Origin: Mycobacterium sp. BK086
GTDB lineage: Bacteria; Actinomycetota; Actinomycetes; Mycobacteriales; Mycobacteriaceae
NCBI GenBank assembly: GCA_004362315.1
Contig: SNWL01000004.1
Location: 1,054,001 to 1,118,000, forward strand
DNA: 64,000 nt
Reading direction: 5' to 3'
Shown: positions 50,941 through 59,250 of the stretch, in pieces
How the letters are laid out: every line of letters starts with the position of its first letter
Position numbering within the stretch: position 1 is the stretch's first letter
Translations under genes and position numbers: made by a program
The notes under the pieces: model-generated
Database searches by the model: none
Told to the model about the DNA's origin: nothing
Seen by the model: the letters and a program-made list of their open reading frames with translations, nothing else

Positions 50941-51726
50941 ATGTCGTACTTCAGCAGGGTGTCCGAGCGTTCCTTTCGGGCCAGCGAGCACGCCGGCGGC
51001 GCGTGGAACCTCGCCGAACAGCACATCGCTCCGTCATTCGGCCTGCTCGCGCATGCGATCGAGACCGACCGGGACGGCCGGGGCCAAGCCGATTTGGTGA
51101 TCGGACGGCTGAGTTACGACATCCTGGGCCCGGTGCCGGTCGATGTCGTCGAGGACGTCGAGGTTCGGGTGCTTCGGCCGGGGCGCACGATCGAGCTCGT
51201 CGAAGCGACGCTGACTTACCAGGGTCGAGCGGTCGTCCTGGTGCGAGCGTGGCTGATGAAGCAGTACGACACGTCGGCCGTGCGCGGCAGCGGCCTGCCT
51301 CCGATCCCGCCGGTCGAGGACATGCCGGAGTGGAATCCGAGTTCGGTGTGGCCCGGCGGATTCATCGCGTCGGCGGAGGTGCGGCGTGCTCAGCTCGAGC
51401 CGGGACGGGCGGCCTATTGGGTGCGTACCGGAGTGCCGCTGCTCGACGGCGAGCCGGTCAGCTCACTGGCTCGGGTCGCCGGGCTGCTGGACATCGCCAA
51501 CGGTATGGCGGTCCTCGTGGATCCGCGCGAGGTGGCGTTCCCGAATCTGGATCTCACCGCGCACTTCTTCGCCGAGCCGAGCGGTGAGTGGGTTGGCTTC
51601 GATACCGCAGTGTCGATCGGACCGAGTGGAATCGGATTGACGCACAGCATCATTCACGATGAAACCGGCCCGATCGGCGCGGTTTCCCAGAGTCTGACCG
51701 TCCGCCCGGGCGCCGGCATAGGCTGA
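50941..51726 (+). CDS. Acyl-CoA thioesterase-like double hotdog protein
   Basis: A 261-aa protein with the double-hotdog fold of TesB-like or 4HBT_3 thioesterases: first half includes WNLAEQHIAPSFGLLAHAIE and LVIGRLSYDILGPVPVDVVEDVEVRVLRPGR, and the second half includes VSSLARVAGLLDIANGM and NLDLTAHFFAEPSGEWVGFD. It would hydrolyse acyl-CoA. The catalytic residues are not obvious. The ATG at 50941 was chosen because the longer frame enters the operator. It is divergent from the TetR gene and probably regulated by it. Confidence 0.78.
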   Translation: MSYFSRVSERSFRASEHAGGAWNLAEQHIAPSFGLLAHAIETDRDGRGQADLVIGRLSYDILGPVPVDVVEDVEVRVLRPGRTIELVEATLTYQGRAVVLVRAWLMKQYDTSAVRGSGLPPIPPVEDMPEWNPSSVWPGGFIASAEVRRAQLEPGRAAYWVRTGVPLLDGEPVSSLARVAGLLDIANGMAVLVDPREVAFPNLDLTAHFFAEPSGEWVGFDTAVSIGPSGIGLTHSIIHDETGPIGAVSQSLTVRPGAGIG

Positions 51727-51734
51727 GCGCAGAG

Positions 51735-52118
51735 TCAGACCGCGGCGAAGTTGACCGTGGCGGTGGCACCCACTTCGTTGTCGTTGCCGCGGTGGATGTC
51801 CACCTGGACCACCACCGAGCGCTTGCCCGTCCGCAGGATCTTGGCCACCGCGCGCGCCGGGCCGACCTTGATCGGCCGCAGGTAGCGGATGAACAGGTCG
51901 GTGGTGGCGATGCCGAATCCGAACGGGGTCGCGACCGACGCCAGCTGCCCGGCGGCCACGTCGGCCATGGTGGCGATCAGCCCGCCCTGCAGGCCGCCCG
52001 CGGTGTTGGTGGTGCGTTCGTCCACCGGCATCTCCATGACGACGGTGTCTTCTGTCGACTCCACGACCTGCAGGCCGAGCTGGTCGAACAGTTCCCGAAG
52101 CGAGCGCGGTGCGGTCAT
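51735..52118 (-). CDS. PaaI-family hotdog thioesterase
   Basis: A 127-aa single hotdog-fold protein of the PaaI/4HBT type, which hydrolyses acyl-CoA esters, often aromatic ones. Landmarks are NTAGGLQGGLIATMADVAAGQLAS near 38-60 and TTDLFIRYLRPIKVGPARAVAKILRTGKRSVVVQVDI. The length is normal. It converges on the double-hotdog gene with eight bases between them and is followed downstream by nothing on the same strand for that gap, so it may be transcribed from fusA2's direction as the second gene. The start is the ATG at 52118. Confidence 0.82.
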   Translation of the reverse strand: MTAPRSLRELFDQLGLQVVESTEDTVVMEMPVDERTTNTAGGLQGGLIATMADVAAGQLASVATPFGFGIATTDLFIRYLRPIKVGPARAVAKILRTGKRSVVVQVDIHRGNDNEVGATATVNFAAV

Positions 52119-52146
52119 GAGAATGACGTTACCGCGCGATCTCCGA

Positions 52147-54270
52147 CTAACCGGCCGGTACCTTCGCCGCGGCGGCTTCCGGCATCACTTCGTAGCGGGC
52201 GAAGGACCGGGTGAACGTCGCGGCGCCGTGGGTCAGGCTGCGCAGATCGATGACGTAGCGGGTCAGCTCGACCTGCGGCACCTCGGCTCGGATCACCGTG
52301 TGACTCTCCCGCGCCTGCTCGGTACCCAGCACCCGGCCGCGTCGCCCGGACAGATCGCCCATCACCGCGCCGACGAGCTCGTCGGGCACCACGATGGTGA
52401 CCTCGTCGACCGGCTCGAGCAGATGGGTGTCGGCGGCGGCTTCCCGCAGCGCGAGCGCACCGGCCATCTGGAAAGCCATGTCGGACGAATCGACGCTGTG
52501 CGCCTTACCGTCGACCAGGGTGACCCGGATGTCGACGACGGGATAACCGGCGTGCACGCCCTTCTCCATCTGGGCGCGCACCCCCTTCTCGACGCTGGGG
52601 ATGAACTGCCGCGGCACCGCGCCGCCGACGACCTTGTCGACGAACTCGAAGCCCGAACCGCCCGGCAGCGGCTCCACCTCGATATCGCACACCGCGTACT
52701 GGCCGTGGCCGCCGGATTGTTTGACGTGACGGCCGTGCCCCTTGGCCGGACCGGTAATGGTCTCGCGCAACGGGATTCGTACCTCGACGGTGTCGACGTT
52801 GACGCCGTAGCGGTTGGCCAGCGCGTCGAGCGCGACGCCGGAGTGCGCTTCGCCCATGCACCACAGCACGATCTGGTGGGTCTCCGGATTCTGTTCGATG
52901 CGCAACGTCGGATCTTCGGCGGCCAGGCGCTGCAATCCGACCGACAGCTTGTCCTCGTCGGTCTTGGCGCGGGCCTGGATCGCGACGGGCAGCAACGGCT
53001 CAGGCATGGTCCACGGCTTGAGCAGCAGTGGATCGGCCTTGTCCGACAACGTATCTCCGGTCTCGGCGTGGCTCAGCTTACCGATCGCGCAGATGTCGCC
53101 CGCCACCACCTGGCTGGCCGGCCGCTGCTGTTTGCCCAGCGGGAACGACAGCGTGCCGATGCGCTCGTCCTCGTCGTGGTCGGCGTGGGTGTTCGCGTCG
53201 AAAAAGGCCGAAAAATGGCCCGACACATGAACTGTCGTGTCGGGCCTGATGGTGCCGGAGAACACCCGGACCAGGCTGACCCTGCCGACGTACGGGTCCG
53301 ACGTCGTCTTGACCACCTCGGCCAGCAGCGGTCCGTCCGGATCGCAGGACAATCCCGCGCGGGCCACCCCATGCGGGTTGTAGACCTCGGGCAGAACGTG
53401 TTCGGGCGGGGACGGGAAGCCGCGGGTCGCGACCTCCAGCAGTTCGTACGTACCGACGCCGGTGGTGCTGCAGACGGGGATCACCGGGAAGAACGAACCG
53501 CGCGCGACGGCCTTCTCCAAATCGTCGATCAGGACCGCCTCGTAGATCACCTCGCCGCCGAGGTAGCGCTCCATCAGCGACTCGTCCTCGGACTCCTCGA
53601 TGATGCCTTCGATCAGAGTGCCGCGGTGCTCCTCGATCTGGGCGGTGTAGGTGTTGTCGGGCGGATGGACGGTGCGGCTGCCGTCGCGGTAGTCGTACTG
53701 GCTGCCCGACAACAATCCGACCAGGCCGCTATCGGTCGGCAGGTAGAGCGGCAAGACCTTCTCGCCGAATGCCTCCTGTGCGGCGGCCAGAGCGGTGCCG
53801 TAGCTGGCGCGCGCGTGGTCGAGTTTGGTGATGGCGACGGCGCGCGGCATGCCGACGTCGTCGCATTCGTGCCACAGGGCCCGGGTCGCTTCGTCGATCC
53901 CCTCATTGGCGGCGATCACGAACAGTGCGCATTCGGCCGCCCGCAGCCCGGCGCGCAGTTCGCCGACGAAGTCGGCGTATCCGGGGGTGTCGATCAGGTT
54001 GACCTTGATGCCGTCGTGCGGGATGGGCGCCAGCGCGAGTCCGACCGACCGTTGTTGGCGGATGGCGGCGTCGTCGAAGTCGCACACCGTGGTGCCGTCG
54101 ACCACCGACCCGGGTCGGGACAGCACACCGGACGCCACGAGCAGTCCTTCGACGAGCGTTGTCTTGCCCGCACCCGATGGACCGACGAGCACGACATTGC
54201 GGACTGCGGCCGGACTGTCCGCGGCGGGAGCCGAGCGGGCGGCCTGGGAAGTGTTCGTCTTGTCAGCCAT
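52147..54270 (-). CDS. fusA2: Elongation factor G-like GTPase, FusA2-like
   Basis: A 707-aa EF-G paralogue like M. tuberculosis FusA2 (Rv0120c). The P-loop GPSGAGKTT is near 29-37, the switch Asp is in NLIDTPGYADF near 90, and the guanine motif reads TKLDH where canonical EF-G has NKxD. It retains domain IV and V segments (GHGQYAVCDIEVEPLP, MGDLSGRRGRVLG). FusA2 does not replace FusA and its role is unclear. Start at 54270 has AGGAGG upstream; a longer frame to 54318 is unneeded. It is not next to ribosomal genes, as expected for this paralogue. Confidence 0.88.
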   Translation of the reverse strand: MADKTNTSQAARSAPAADSPAAVRNVVLVGPSGAGKTTLVEGLLVASGVLSRPGSVVDGTTVCDFDDAAIRQQRSVGLALAPIPHDGIKVNLIDTPGYADFVGELRAGLRAAECALFVIAANEGIDEATRALWHECDDVGMPRAVAITKLDHARASYGTALAAAQEAFGEKVLPLYLPTDSGLVGLLSGSQYDYRDGSRTVHPPDNTYTAQIEEHRGTLIEGIIEESEDESLMERYLGGEVIYEAVLIDDLEKAVARGSFFPVIPVCSTTGVGTYELLEVATRGFPSPPEHVLPEVYNPHGVARAGLSCDPDGPLLAEVVKTTSDPYVGRVSLVRVFSGTIRPDTTVHVSGHFSAFFDANTHADHDEDERIGTLSFPLGKQQRPASQVVAGDICAIGKLSHAETGDTLSDKADPLLLKPWTMPEPLLPVAIQARAKTDEDKLSVGLQRLAAEDPTLRIEQNPETHQIVLWCMGEAHSGVALDALANRYGVNVDTVEVRIPLRETITGPAKGHGRHVKQSGGHGQYAVCDIEVEPLPGGSGFEFVDKVVGGAVPRQFIPSVEKGVRAQMEKGVHAGYPVVDIRVTLVDGKAHSVDSSDMAFQMAGALALREAAADTHLLEPVDEVTIVVPDELVGAVMGDLSGRRGRVLGTEQARESHTVIRAEVPQVELTRYVIDLRSLTHGAATFTRSFARYEVMPEAAAAKVPAG

Positions 54271-54334
54271 GACGTCTCCTCCTGTGCATCCACCATTCAC
54301 CCGTGGGCGGGGTGACACAAGGGATCAGCGGAAT

Positions 54335-55810
54335 TCAGGAGACGGGCGCCGACATCCGGGTGGGCTCGAGCCGGCCGCGCAAAACCTCGGAGGCACACTC
54401 GGCCCACTGGGCGCGCTCCTCGGGATCGGCCTTCAGCAGCGCGACATCCGAGCACAGCGCGCGTCCGGCGAAGTCCTTGGCCCGATCGGCCAGTCGCGCA
54501 GCCTCGTTGACCGCGTCGCCGATCACGGTGTACTCGTAGCGGTGTTTGGCGCCGATGTTGCCCGCGAACACCGGCCCGGCGGAGACCCCAATTCCGAAGT
54601 CCACCACTGGAAGCCCGCGCAGCGCGACCGTGAGTGCGCGGGCCGTCGCCAGCGCATCGGCGGCGGAGTCGGGGTTGGGCAATGGCGCACCGAAGACCGC
54701 CAGCACCGCATCACCCTGGAACTTGTTGATCAGTCCGCGCCGCTCGTCGACGGCGTCGACCACGATCTGGAAGAAGTGGTTGAGCACCTCGGCCACCTCT
54801 GCCGGCGAACGGCTTTGGGCCAGCTGGGTCGAGCCGACGAGATCGACGAACAGGACGGCCGCCTCACGGACCTCCCCGGTCAGTGCGCCTGCGTCGCTGA
54901 CCGCGCGGATGGCCACGTCCGTCCCGACGTGCCTGCCGAACAGATCCCGCAGCCGGTCCCGTTCGGCCAGGCCGGCGACCATTCGGTTGAATCCGCTTTG
55001 CAGTCGCCCGATTTCGGAGCGCTCGTAGACATCGACCCGGGTGGTCATCTGGCCACGCTCGACCTCGGCCATCGCGCCGACGAGATCGTGCACCGGATCG
55101 GAGATCGACACCGCGACGATCGCCATCCCCCGCAGCCCGACGAAGATCGAGATCACCGCGAGAACGATCACCGGGATCTCCAGTGACGCCGACTTCTGGA
55201 TGATCCAGCCGTTGGATCGCATGACGACCACGACGGCGAGGCCGATGATCGGCAGCGCGCTGCTCATCATCCACATCAGCAGCAGCCGCGGGAGAACCCC
55301 GGGTGCGTTGTCGCGCCCGGTGAGTCGGGTCGCCGCGGCGATGATCGGGCGCATCGGTCGCTGGATGAACAGCAGCGCCGCACCGGTCGAGGTGGTGACC
55401 CCGAGTAACAGCGTCATCCCGATCAGCCACGCCGCCGACGCGCCGCCATCGAGATTGAGCAGGAGCAGCACGGCGGCGCTGGTGGCCCAGATCGCTGCCA
55501 GCACAGCGGACTGGTTGCGCAGGAAGCGCTCGACGAACAGCCGGTCCTTGTCGTCGGGCGGCGTGCCGTCGGTGAACCAGCGCAGCTTGCGGTCGACGAC
55601 CAGCACGGCGTAGACGATGACGCCGGCGATGCCGAACACCGACAGGATGCCGGCGGCGATCAGGGTGTCGGCCTGGAACACCGTGTCGACGGAGTCGACC
55701 AGATCCTTGCGCAGCGGCATGACCAGCGCGAGCAATTCGACCCCGGCCAGAATCTGGGCCAGGACGAGGGCGGAGGCGTAGCGGACCTTCCATCTGCTCG
55801 CCGTCGTCAT
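54335..55810 (-). CDS. Membrane-bound class III adenylyl cyclase with HAMP linker
   Basis: A 491-aa protein with six transmembrane helices (about 10-240), a HAMP linker near 245-300, and a C-terminal catalytic domain. Metal Asp is in AVLFVDLVGSTQLA near 318, the substrate Lys region in NKFQGDAVLAVFG near 363 with the second metal Asp, and the adenine/transition-state residues in YEYTVIGDAVNEAARL near 425. This matches the Rv1318c-Rv1320c/Rv3645 type. Signals sensed are probably membrane or lipid states. The ATG is 97 bp from the divergent LLM gene. Confidence 0.89.
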   Translation of the reverse strand: MTTASRWKVRYASALVLAQILAGVELLALVMPLRKDLVDSVDTVFQADTLIAAGILSVFGIAGVIVYAVLVVDRKLRWFTDGTPPDDKDRLFVERFLRNQSAVLAAIWATSAAVLLLLNLDGGASAAWLIGMTLLLGVTTSTGAALLFIQRPMRPIIAAATRLTGRDNAPGVLPRLLLMWMMSSALPIIGLAVVVVMRSNGWIIQKSASLEIPVIVLAVISIFVGLRGMAIVAVSISDPVHDLVGAMAEVERGQMTTRVDVYERSEIGRLQSGFNRMVAGLAERDRLRDLFGRHVGTDVAIRAVSDAGALTGEVREAAVLFVDLVGSTQLAQSRSPAEVAEVLNHFFQIVVDAVDERRGLINKFQGDAVLAVFGAPLPNPDSAADALATARALTVALRGLPVVDFGIGVSAGPVFAGNIGAKHRYEYTVIGDAVNEAARLADRAKDFAGRALCSDVALLKADPEERAQWAECASEVLRGRLEPTRMSAPVS

Positions 55811-55907
55811 AGGCCCAAACGCTACTGGGACGACCTTGCAGAATCACGCTCTCCGAAATCGAGAGTTGTACTTTCGCCACGGTGGCGGCCTGCGTAACAT
55901 CCGCCCA

Positions 55908-56753
55908 ATGAAGTTCGGGATACCGCTGGGTGGCGTTCACCCCGGCCTGTGGCGTGATCTGACCGTGCGGGCCGAGGAACTCGGATACGAGTCGGTCTGG
56001 TTGCCCGAGCACCTGGTGCTGCCGGCCAATATGTCGGGCAGTCCGCACCACGGCGACAGCCATCCGCCCATCCCGTCGCAGACCCCGATGTACGACGCGA
56101 TCGCCTACCTCTCGTATCTGGCCGGGCAGACCAGCACGATCCGGATGGGCACCTACGTCTACAATATCGGGCTGCGGCATCCGTTCGTCAGCGCGCGCGC
56201 CGCCACCACGCTGGACATCGTCTCGGGCGGCCGGTTCGACTTCGGGATCGGCGCGAGCTGGCTTCGCGAGGAGTGGGACGCCGCCGGGCTGGACTTCAGC
56301 ACTCGCGGTGCCCGTGTCGACGAGGCACTCGAAGTCTGCCGGGCGCTGTGGACCGAGCCGACCATCGAACACCACGGTCGCTTCTTCGATTTCGACGCCG
56401 TCGCCTTCGAGCCCAAGCCCGTTCAGGCCGGCGGCCCGCCGATCCACGTCGGTGGTGACGGCCTTCCGGCGTTGCGGCGGGTGGCGCGCTATGGCTCGGG
56501 CTGGATTCCGATGAACCACACCCTGGACCAGATCCCCGGCTCCGTGCAGAAGCTGTCGGCGCTGTGGTCCGAGCACGGCCGCGACGGTAGGCCGGAGGTC
56601 ACCACCTCGGCACCGGCCGATTCCCCCGAGGACGTCGCGCGGGCCGCCGAGGCGGGCATCGACCAGATGATCGTCATGCCGTGGCGCCGCACCCGCGAAG
56701 CTCTCGACGGCATCGCGCGCTTCGCCGACGCCATCGTTTCGCGGGCAGGCTAG
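55908..56753 (+). CDS. LLM-class F420-dependent oxidoreductase
   Basis: A 281-aa luciferase-like TIM barrel. Landmarks are MKFGIPLGGVHPGLWRDL at the start, YESVWLPEHLVLP near 26, IRMGTYVYNIGLRHPFVSARAATTLDIVSGGRFDFGIGASW near 85-125 and PPIHVGGDGLPALRRVARYGSGW. Such enzymes use F420 or FMN with an unidentified substrate. The ATG at 55908 was chosen because the barrel's first strand starts there. A plus-strand SDR follows after four bases, suggesting an operon of two hydride-transfer enzymes. Confidence 0.82.
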   Translation: MKFGIPLGGVHPGLWRDLTVRAEELGYESVWLPEHLVLPANMSGSPHHGDSHPPIPSQTPMYDAIAYLSYLAGQTSTIRMGTYVYNIGLRHPFVSARAATTLDIVSGGRFDFGIGASWLREEWDAAGLDFSTRGARVDEALEVCRALWTEPTIEHHGRFFDFDAVAFEPKPVQAGGPPIHVGGDGLPALRRVARYGSGWIPMNHTLDQIPGSVQKLSALWSEHGRDGRPEVTTSAPADSPEDVARAAEAGIDQMIVMPWRRTREALDGIARFADAIVSRAG

Positions 56754-56757
56754 CGCG

Positions 56758-57561
56758 GTGACGATCGCACCGTCGGACATCCTGCTGACCGACCGGGTCG
56801 CTGTCGTCACCGGCGGCGGGACCGGGATCGGGCGTGGAATCGCCTCCGGGCTAGCGCAATTCGGGGCCAAGGTGGCGATCTGGGAACGCGACGCGGACAC
56901 GTGCGCTGCCACCGCCGCGGAACTGGGGGTGCTCGGGATCGTCGCCGACGTCCGAGACGGCGAGCAGGTCGACGCCGCGCTGGAACGTACTCGCGTCGAG
57001 CTCGGTGGAGTCGACATCCTGGTCAACAACGCCGGCGGGGTGTTCTCCTCGCCGCTGCTCGACACCACCGAAAACGGCTGGGATGCCTTGTACAAGGCCA
57101 ACCTTCGCCACGTGCTGCTGTGCACGCAGCGGGTCGCCCGGCAGCTGGTCGCCGATGGGCGCGGTGGCAGTGTCATTTCGCTGACGTCCATCGAGGGGGT
57201 GCGCGCCGCACCCGGTTACGCGGCGTACTCCGCGGCCAAGGCCGGGGTGATCAACTACACCCGCACCGCCGCGTTTGAATTGGCGCCGCACAACATCCGG
57301 GTCAACGCGATCGCCCCCGACATCACGATCACCGAGGGTCTGCTGGCGCTGTCCCCGGACGGGATCCGCCCTGAGCTCAGTCAGGCGGTCCCGCTGGGCC
57401 GTCTCGGCGATGTCGACGAAATCGCCTCGACCGCAGTCTTTCTCGCCTCCGATATGTCCCGCTACATCACGGGGCAGACGCTGCACGTCGACGGCGGAAC
57501 GCAGGCCGCCAGCGGTTGGTATCACGTACCGGAGGGCGAGCCCCGGTTCGGGCCGACCTAA
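56758..57561 (+). CDS. Short-chain dehydrogenase/reductase
   Basis: A 267-aa classical SDR. The cofactor motif is TGGGTGIG near 19-26, NNAGG near 95, and the active site is SLTSIEGV with YSAAK near 165. The C-terminal substrate loop has AIAPDITITEGL, and VDGGTQAASGWYHVPEG forms the tail. The GTG at 56758 follows the LLM stop by four bases, indicating a two-gene operon. Its stop overlaps the convergent SDR gene by four bases. Substrate unknown. Confidence 0.86.
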   Translation: MTIAPSDILLTDRVAVVTGGGTGIGRGIASGLAQFGAKVAIWERDADTCAATAAELGVLGIVADVRDGEQVDAALERTRVELGGVDILVNNAGGVFSSPLLDTTENGWDALYKANLRHVLLCTQRVARQLVADGRGGSVISLTSIEGVRAAPGYAAYSAAKAGVINYTRTAAFELAPHNIRVNAIAPDITITEGLLALSPDGIRPELSQAVPLGRLGDVDEIASTAVFLASDMSRYITGQTLHVDGGTQAASGWYHVPEGEPRFGPT

Positions 57562-58352
57562 GGCAGGATGGCGTCGACGTAGCCGCCGTCGACGCGCAGC
57601 GCCCCACCGGTCGTGGCCGACGCCAGCGGCGAGCTGAGGTACACCACCATGTTCGCGATCTCCTCGGGCTCGATGAGCCGCTGCAGGAGCGATTGCGGCC
57701 GGTGTTCGACCATGAACTGCCGCTGCGCCTGCTCCCACGGAACGTCCTTGTCGACGAGCTGGTAGACGAAGTCCTCGACGCCTTCGGTGTGGGTCGGCCC
57801 GGCGATGACGGAGTTGACGGTCACCCCGGAGCCGGCGGCGGCCTTGGCGAAGCCGCGGCTCACCGCGAGCAACGCTGTCTTGGACATGCCGTAGTGGATC
57901 ATCTCCACCGGCGTCGCCACCGCAGAGTCGCTGGCAATGTTGAGGATTCGGCCCCAGGACCGCTCGGTCATGCCGGGCAGGTAGATGCGTGTCAGCCGCG
58001 CCGCCGACAGCACGTTCACCTCGAAGAACCGGCGCCATTGTTCGTCGTCGATCTCCAGGGCGGGCACGGCTTCGAAGATCCCGAGGTTGTTCACCAGGAT
58101 GTCGACAGTCGGCAGCTGCGCCTGCAGGGTCGCCACCCCGTCATCGGTGGTGACGTCGGCGGGTACCGCGATCAGGTCGGCGCCATCGACGGCTGCGGTC
58201 AGCGTGTCCATCGCTCGCTGGACGGAGGCCTCGGAGCGCCCGTTGATCGCGACCCGCGCTCCCGAACTCGCCAGCCCCCTGGCGATCGCGAGCCCGATGC
58301 CCTGAGTCGAACCGGTGACCAACGCCGTCTTTCCGCTGAGGTTGATGTGCAT
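57558..58352 (-). CDS. Short-chain dehydrogenase/reductase
   Basis: A 264-aa classical SDR. The cofactor motif is TGSTQGIG near 13-20, NNLG lies near 90, and the active site is NIASDSAVA with YGMSK near 155. The C-terminal part includes GGALRVDGGYVDA. The gene is divergent from the mycofactocin-linked SDR across 73 bp and converges on another SDR, so three SDRs lie in a row. The ATG at 58352 was chosen because it begins the first strand; the longer frame reads through promoter DNA. Confidence 0.85.
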   Translation of the reverse strand: MHINLSGKTALVTGSTQGIGLAIARGLASSGARVAINGRSEASVQRAMDTLTAAVDGADLIAVPADVTTDDGVATLQAQLPTVDILVNNLGIFEAVPALEIDDEQWRRFFEVNVLSAARLTRIYLPGMTERSWGRILNIASDSAVATPVEMIHYGMSKTALLAVSRGFAKAAAGSGVTVNSVIAGPTHTEGVEDFVYQLVDKDVPWEQAQRQFMVEHRPQSLLQRLIEPEEIANMVVYLSSPLASATTGGALRVDGGYVDAILP

Positions 58353-58425
58353 ACCGTGCACAAGCGATATCGGCGGTTGTCTCATTCCTGACCATCCACA
58401 AAGCAGGCGAACGTATGGTGAGCCC

Positions 58426-59250
58426 GTGACAAACGATCGCCCGCTGGAGGGCAAAGTTGCGTACGTGACAGGCGGGGCTCGGGGTCAGGGCCGCGCACAT
58501 TGTGTTCGCCTGGCCCAGGCCGGTGCCGACATCGTGACCATCGACGCCTGCGGGCCGGTGGGCAAGCACATCGGCTACGAGCCCTCGACGCCCGAAGACC
58601 TGGCCGATACCGTCCGCCTGGTTGAGGACGAGGGCGTCAAGATCAGCGCCGAACGCGTCGACGTGCGGGACCATGACGGGCAGAAGCGGGTAATCGCCAG
58701 TGCCATCGAGCAATTCGGGCGCCTCGACGTCGTCGTCGCCAACGCCGGGGTGATGAGCTGGGGCCGGGCCTGGGAGATCCCTTCCGAGATGTGGCAGGAG
58801 ATCATCGACATCAACCTGACCGGGTTCTTCAACACCGTGCAGGCCTGCGTCCCGGCGATGATCGAAGCCGGCAACGGCGGGTCGATCATCGCGATCAGTT
58901 CTTCGGCGGGGATCAAAGCCGTTCCCGGCGCGGGGCACTACTGCGCCAGCAAGTTCGGCGTTGTGGGACTGGCGAATTCGCTGGCGCTGGAGCTCGGCGA
59001 ATTCGGGATCCGGGTCAACTCGGTGCACACCTACGGGGTTGACACAGCGCTGGGCAACGACCTGTCGATGTACTCGATGTTCGAGAAGCATCCGCACTAC
59101 GTCTACAGCTTCTCGCCGGGCGCGCTGCCCACCGAGTCGCTGATCGCGCCGAATCAGGTCAGCGAGGTCGTGCTGTTCCTCGCCAGCGACGCCTCGGCGC
59201 TGTTGACGGCCGCACAGATCCCTGCCGACAAGGGCTACATGAAGGTCTAG
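58426..59250 (+). CDS. Mycofactocin-coupled SDR oxidoreductase
   Basis: A 274-aa SDR of the mycofactocin-associated type, recognised by TGGARGQGRAHCVRLAQAGADIVTIDAC near 15-42 and an insertion after the second strand (VGKHIGYEPSTPEDLADTVRLVED) that holds the nicotinamide cofactor non-exchangeably in this family. NAG near 108, IAISSSAG, and YCASK near 175 give the active site. These dehydrogenases pass electrons to the redox peptide mycofactocin, and hence depend on the mft cluster elsewhere. The GTG at 58426 is likely. Its TAG overlaps the convergent acyl-CoA synthetase by four bases in CTAG. Confidence 0.87.
   Translation: MTNDRPLEGKVAYVTGGARGQGRAHCVRLAQAGADIVTIDACGPVGKHIGYEPSTPEDLADTVRLVEDEGVKISAERVDVRDHDGQKRVIASAIEQFGRLDVVVANAGVMSWGRAWEIPSEMWQEIIDINLTGFFNTVQACVPAMIEAGNGGSIIAISSSAGIKAVPGAGHYCASKFGVVGLANSLALELGEFGIRVNSVHTYGVDTALGNDLSMYSMFEKHPHYVYSFSPGALPTESLIAPNQVSEVVLFLASDASALLTAAQIPADKGYMKV

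Noticed and set aside
51889-54315. Plus-strand open frame of about 808 codons opposite fusA2
   Set aside because: Antisense shadow. The minus strand encodes a full EF-G-like protein with GTPase motifs and a good ribosome site.
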